A DNA stretch of 64,000 bases from Sphingomonadales bacterium (lineage in GTDB: Bacteria; Pseudomonadota; Alphaproteobacteria; Sphingomonadales; Sphingomonadaceae): positions 62,001 to 126,000 of the forward strand of contig JAIXWO010000021.1 of assembly GCA_027491235.1 (NCBI GenBank), read 5' to 3'. The translations under genes and the position numbers were made by a program. Below, in pieces: positions 59,824 to 64,000 of this stretch (position 1 is its first letter; every line of letters starts with the position of its first letter). The notes under the pieces were generated by a model. That model was not told the origin of the DNA, made no database searches, and saw only the letters and a program-made list of their open reading frames with translations.

Positions 59824-61518
59824 ATGTCGATTGCACGTGGAACATTATTGGTCGTGTCGCTGATGGCGAGCGGCGCTGCTTATGCGGGAACACCGGGTTG
59901 GTCGGTTTCTGAAGTGAGCGGGCCGGTATTTGTCGGCAAGCCGGGCCTGTCCAAGACAAGCACCGTCACGCGCGGTGCTGCTTTGGCGGCGGGCGACATC
60001 GTGAGCACAGGCAAAGGCGGGCGCGCTGTTATTGTGCGCGGCGGCGAATATCTGACCGTTGCGCCCAATACGCAGCTACAGCTGACCGAGCCCAAGGCGG
60101 GAGCGTTCACGCAGATCGTGCAGTCCTTTGGCAATGTCGTCTTCAAGATCCAGAAGAAGACCACGCCGCACTTCCAGGTGAAAACACCCTATCTGGCAGC
60201 CGTCGTGAAGGGCACGACCTTCAGCGTGACGGTGACCCCGGCCGGTGCATCGGTGCAGGTCACCGAAGGGCTGGTGCAAGTGGCTTCTCTTGATGGACGC
60301 GCCTCACGCTTTGTCTCGCCTGGCGAGATTGGGATGATTTCCGCCTCTGCACCCGGCCGACTGTCCGTGCTGGGCACACCCAACGCGCCTTCGGGTGGGG
60401 CCGCCGTCATCGGCGCAGCGCCAGTTGCCGACGCACCATCAGCCGATACGCCTGCAGAACCCGCTGCTGCCCCTGTCTCAGACGTGGCAGAAGTGCGGAT
60501 CGCCAGCCCGATTGGTGAAGGGAGCGTGAACCTCTCTGCGCAAACAGGCGGGATTGTCAGCGGCAATTCCAGCCTTGCGCAGGCGGCTATTGCAGAAGCG
60601 GTTGCTGTGGAGACGCCCGCTGCAGCAGAGCCATTGCGCCCCGCCGAAGTCAGCGTTGCTATGGCGGAAACGCCCGCCCCTGAGGCTCCGGCGCCTGTCC
60701 TCGAAACATCGACAAATGTTCTTGCCGAAGCGCCATCCTCGCCACCGACAACTCCCACCACATCTGAAGTGACGGCCCAAGCGCCCGTTGAGGTCGCCGT
60801 GGTCACCGCACCATCGGTTGAGCAAACACCGCCGCCCGCAGAGGTTGCGGTTGCACCGACCATCGAGCAGGCTCCACCAACTGTCGAAGTGGCAGCAGCG
60901 CCACCCGTCGAAGTGGCCGCATTGCCGCCCGTAGAAGTGGCCGCATTGCCGCCCGTCGAGCAGGCATCGCCGCCCGTGGAAGTGGCTGTCGCAACGCCTG
61001 TCGAACCCCTTTCTCCGCCGGTCTTTGTGGCAGAAGCCCCCATGGCACCAGCACCACCTGTCGACGCCCCGCCTTCGGTGGAAGTGCCCGTGTTGGTAGC
61101 GGTGAACACCATAACTGCACCGGTCGAGCAAAACGCTCCACCGGCGCCTCCCGCCGCAGAAATTGCCATGAACAACGCCAACCCGAATTCTGTGGCTGCC
61201 AACACGTCCGGCATTGAAAAGCCCAATAGCGACATCGGGAAGGGGCCAGAGAACAGCTCGTCCGACGACAGTCCGAAAGGCGGGAAGGGCCCCGATGCCA
61301 GCGACAGCTCCGCTGGCAATAAGGGCGAAGATAGCGGCAAAGCGGCCAATGGCAGCGAAAGCTCCGGTGATAAGGGTAAAGCCCCGAGCGCCGGCACCGC
61401 CGTCGCAAACGACGCTTCTGGAAAGAAGAACAGCTTCGCTCCAACCAGCTTGGCAGACCTTCTTAAGCGAATTCAGATCGTCGCCCAGCAACTTGCTGCG
61501 AACCGCCGGGGCAACTGA
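59824..61518 (+). CDS. FecR-domain protein with Pro/Glu/Val/Ala repeat and Ser/Gly/Lys-rich tail
   Basis: Signal peptide; VSEVSGPVFVGKPGLSKTSTVTRGAALAAGDIVSTGKGGRAVIVRGGEYLTVAPNTQLQL and FQVKTPYLAAVVKGTTFSVTVTPAGASVQVTEGLVQV. Confidence 0.9.
   Translation: MSIARGTLLVVSLMASGAAYAGTPGWSVSEVSGPVFVGKPGLSKTSTVTRGAALAAGDIVSTGKGGRAVIVRGGEYLTVAPNTQLQLTEPKAGAFTQIVQSFGNVVFKIQKKTTPHFQVKTPYLAAVVKGTTFSVTVTPAGASVQVTEGLVQVASLDGRASRFVSPGEIGMISASAPGRLSVLGTPNAPSGGAAVIGAAPVADAPSADTPAEPAAAPVSDVAEVRIASPIGEGSVNLSAQTGGIVSGNSSLAQAAIAEAVAVETPAAAEPLRPAEVSVAMAETPAPEAPAPVLETSTNVLAEAPSSPPTTPTTSEVTAQAPVEVAVVTAPSVEQTPPPAEVAVAPTIEQAPPTVEVAAAPPVEVAALPPVEVAALPPVEQASPPVEVAVATPVEPLSPPVFVAEAPMAPAPPVDAPPSVEVPVLVAVNTITAPVEQNAPPAPPAAEIAMNNANPNSVAANTSGIEKPNSDIGKGPENSSSDDSPKGGKGPDASDSSAGNKGEDSGKAANGSESSGDKGKAPSAGTAVANDASGKKNSFAPTSLADLLKRIQIVAQQLAANRRGN
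60904..60999 (+). repeat. In-frame tandem repeat encoding PPVEVAAL-type units
   Basis: CCCGTCGAAGTGGCCGCATTGCCG / CCCGTAGAAGTGGCCGCATTGCCG followed by degenerate CCCGTCGAGCAGGCATCGCCG and CCCGTGGAAGTGGCTGTC units. Confidence 0.75.
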
Positions 61519-61564
61519 CCACGGCGTTAACCGGACTTTTTCGGTTGGGCGCTAAAGCGGGGCT

Positions 61565-63928
61565 ATGACGAAGTCTGGGCCCTCTGATCACTCCCAAGAA
61601 AGCTTTGCCGGTCGCAGTTATCTGCGACCGGTTTTATTTCTGGCTGCCTTGGTCATGACTGCATTGGTGTCCATTGCCGGGTTGACCCGCCCTCTGGACC
61701 TCGGCTTGCGCAGCCTGCAGGATCAAATGCTGTCACGCCCGGCCTCCGGCGCGGTCCATATTGTGGAACTGGATGCACGCAGCATCGCTGTTCTTAAAAA
61801 ATGGCCCTGGCCACGCAGCACCCATGCCCGCGCCATTGATGCCCTTTCAAAGGCAGGTGCGGCCACCATCGTGTTCGATGTCGACTTTTCGGCCACAACC
61901 GACCCAGCCGAGGACGCCGCACTCACCGCTGCGCTGAAGCGGTCTACGTCCACCGTAGTCCTGCCCACATTCCGCCAACAGGCGGGAAATATGGCGCAGG
62001 GAACGATCGAGAGCTTACCTGCAATCCCCTTTCGGGATCATGCGTTTCTGGCCTCTGTGAACGTCCACCCGGACCCCGATGGCATTATGCGGCGCTATAG
62101 CACGGGCACGGTGACGCAGGGTACGGCGCGCCCTTCGCTCGCCGCCGTGATGAGCAATTATGCGGGCCAGGTGGAACAGAGCTTTCCTATCGATACTGCG
62201 ATTGAGCCTGAAACCATCCCCCGCCACAGCTTCATTGACTTGATTGAAGGCCGGGTATCGCCAGATGTCTTGCGGGGCAAACAGATCCTGATCGGCGCGA
62301 CGGCGATTGAAATGGGTGACCGCTATGTCCTTCCCAGACACGGGGTTCTGCCGGGCGTCGTTGCACAGGCGTTGGCTGCAGAAACTCTTTTGCAAGGTCC
62401 CTTACCATTTGAGGCCGGCTGGCTCCCCGCGTTGATTTTCGTCCTCTTGCCGGCTTGGCTTATCGCCGCAGACCGCCGCCAGATGCCAAGCCACCTCCTT
62501 CTTGCAGGAACAGTTGCGACTGTCCTTGTCGCATCCACCGCCCTTCAGGCGCTGCGGATCGCCGATCTGGATACCGCAGCTGCCTTGATCTTCCTCACAA
62601 TCCTCGCGGGGCTGGTGTCTTTGCTCCGCTTCACACGGCAGTTGCATCAGGCCCGCTTTGCCGATGCGAGCTCCGGCCTGCCCAATGAACGTCAACTGAT
62701 CGTCGATATGCAGCAACAGGATGAAGCTTATGTGGTCGTCCTGCGCATCGGGCAGAGCGACGGCATGCTCGCCATGCTGGATGACGATATGCGCCGCCTG
62801 CTGCTGCATGAAATCGTGCAGCGCATGGCGCCCGTCACCGGGGGCTCACAAGCCTATAGCCTGGATGCCAGCCGCATCGCCTGGCTGTTTTCGCCAGACC
62901 GTGCCCGTTCGCTTCAATCCCAATTGGAAGGCGCGGCGGCCTTGTTCGTGGCCCCTCTCTTGCTGGGAACGCGTCTTCAGGTCGTCTCCCCCGTCTTCGG
63001 CTTTGCCGAGTATAGAATTACCGGGCATTCGCCTCAGACCTCCTTGGCCAATGCCTCTCTGGCAGCCGCCCGCGCATCCGAAAGCGGGGTGCGTGCGCTC
63101 CGTTTTGTCGATGCACTGCGCGAACATGCCGGTTACGAACAAAAGATATTGGCCGACATTGGGCCTGCGCTTGCGCGCAAGGAACTCCAAATGGCCTTCC
63201 AACCCAAATGGTCCATAGCGCAAAGCCGTGTCTGCGGTTTTGAAGCCCTGATCCGCTGGACGCATCCGGAGCTTGGGCGGATCATGCCGGACCAATTCAT
63301 TACTGTGCTTGAAAATGCAGGGCGTATCGATGAACTGACGCTCTATGCCATCGATGCCTGTATGGCGCAGTTGCGGGACTGGCATGGACAGGGGCATGAT
63401 CTGGGCGTCGCCGTCAATATCTCCGCCGGGCTGCTGTCCGACCCGCATTTTGCCCAAGAAAGCCTTCGCCGCGTCAAAGACCTTGGCCCGCTGGCCCCAC
63501 ATCTGACCTTCGAGATTACCGAAACCGTGGCATTTGAGGAAACGGGTGCCGCTGCGGACTTGCTCCGCAGTCTTCGTGAACTTGGCCTGCGTGTCTCCGT
63601 TGACGACTATGGAACCGGCCAGTCGACGCTCAGCTATCTCAAGGCGTTCCCGGCGAATGAGATCAAGATCGACAAGGGCTTTGTGATGCGGATGGTGCAA
63701 AGCCCCAGCGACCAGATTCTTGTGCGATCGACCATCGAACTGGCGCATGAACTCGGCTTTACAGTTGTCGCCGAAGGGGTGGAGGACACAGCAACTCTGG
63801 CGCAGTTGACTCGCTATGGATGCGACGTTGCGCAGGGTTGGTGCATCGGACGCCCGCTGCCGGTGGAAGAGATTGATATCGGCGGCATCAATGAACGGAT
63901 GCGCCGTGACCTCAAGATGGTGGCCTAG
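61565..63928 (+). CDS. CHASE2 sensor with degenerate GGDEF and EAL domain (putative c-di-GMP phosphodiesterase)
   Basis: CHASE2: VHIVELDARSIAVLKKWPWPRSTHARAIDALSKAGAATIVFDVDFS; EAL: GFEALIRW, NISAGLL, ITETVAFE, VDDYGTGQSTLSYLK, EIKIDKGFV, VAEGVED. Confidence 0.92.
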   Translation: MTKSGPSDHSQESFAGRSYLRPVLFLAALVMTALVSIAGLTRPLDLGLRSLQDQMLSRPASGAVHIVELDARSIAVLKKWPWPRSTHARAIDALSKAGAATIVFDVDFSATTDPAEDAALTAALKRSTSTVVLPTFRQQAGNMAQGTIESLPAIPFRDHAFLASVNVHPDPDGIMRRYSTGTVTQGTARPSLAAVMSNYAGQVEQSFPIDTAIEPETIPRHSFIDLIEGRVSPDVLRGKQILIGATAIEMGDRYVLPRHGVLPGVVAQALAAETLLQGPLPFEAGWLPALIFVLLPAWLIAADRRQMPSHLLLAGTVATVLVASTALQALRIADLDTAAALIFLTILAGLVSLLRFTRQLHQARFADASSGLPNERQLIVDMQQQDEAYVVVLRIGQSDGMLAMLDDDMRRLLLHEIVQRMAPVTGGSQAYSLDASRIAWLFSPDRARSLQSQLEGAAALFVAPLLLGTRLQVVSPVFGFAEYRITGHSPQTSLANASLAAARASESGVRALRFVDALREHAGYEQKILADIGPALARKELQMAFQPKWSIAQSRVCGFEALIRWTHPELGRIMPDQFITVLENAGRIDELTLYAIDACMAQLRDWHGQGHDLGVAVNISAGLLSDPHFAQESLRRVKDLGPLAPHLTFEITETVAFEETGAAADLLRSLRELGLRVSVDDYGTGQSTLSYLKAFPANEIKIDKGFVMRMVQSPSDQILVRSTIELAHELGFTVVAEGVEDTATLAQLTRYGCDVAQGWCIGRPLPVEEIDIGGINERMRRDLKMVA
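61608..61639 (+). terminator. Intrinsic-terminator-like hairpin inside the 5' coding region of the CHASE2-EAL gene
   Basis: CCGGTCGCAG-TTAT-CTGCGACCGG followed by TTTTATTT; 10-bp perfect stem, tetraloop and U-tract. Confidence 0.75.
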
Positions 63929-64000
63929 CCGTAGCGTCATCCCCAAAGGTCATATCGACCTGATGCAAATGCTGATTGACAGCAGGGCCGAGACCCTTTT

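Noticed and set aside
60189-61397. 402-aa minus-strand Ser/Thr/Ala/Gly-rich ORF
   Set aside because: Reverse complement of the Pro/Val/Ala repeat region of the FecR gene; composition artefact.
63912-64000. Possible 3' end of a minus-strand gene (KGLGPAVNQHLHQVDMTFGDDATARPPS*)
   Set aside because: Plausible frame, but only about 28 codons are visible at the window edge; not assignable.
1-64000. CRISPR arrays, intact IS elements and rRNA operons
   Set aside because: No regularly spaced direct repeats, intact transposase genes or rRNA sequence recognised; the tandem repeats at about 60.9 kb are coding.

Overview
The window reads as an alphaproteobacterial, sphingomonad-like chromosome segment; the taxon is inferred from gene content and style, not tested. 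(1) About 0-11 kb: a glucuronate/hexuronate utilisation locus (partial uxuB-like gene, uxaC, esterase, GntR regulator, ManD-type mannonate dehydratase, GH79-like glycosidase, KDG kinase, MFS transporter, TonB receptor). (2) About 11.7-31.2 kb: a large catabolic locus combining an Hsa/Mhp-like phenol hydroxylation and meta-cleavage pathway with three fumarate-reductase/KstD-like flavoproteins, a dedicated ETF pair, and homologues of the isochorismatase and Asp/Glu racemase families that lack the usual catalytic cysteines. (3) About 31.2-37.4 kb: an integration module. It has a truncated tRNA-Gly 3' fragment, an HTH protein, two overlapping tyrosine recombinases, a coiled-coil-like partner, and a large serine recombinase whose ORF ends inside a tRNA-Arg gene. 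(4) About 37.4-52.6 kb: mostly housekeeping genes (hemB, valS, PopZ-like, tolC, pcm, tRNA-Cys), plus a photolyase-like protein whose domain order looks permuted. (5) About 52.8-57.2 kb: DUF2946-like protein, TonB receptor, Tat-type isonitrile-hydratase-like protein and PepSY protein, possibly a metallophore uptake and processing system. (6) About 58-64 kb: TpsB-type transporter, FecR-domain protein and CHASE2-EAL protein. All calls come from reading the translated sequences by eye; no database searches were run.
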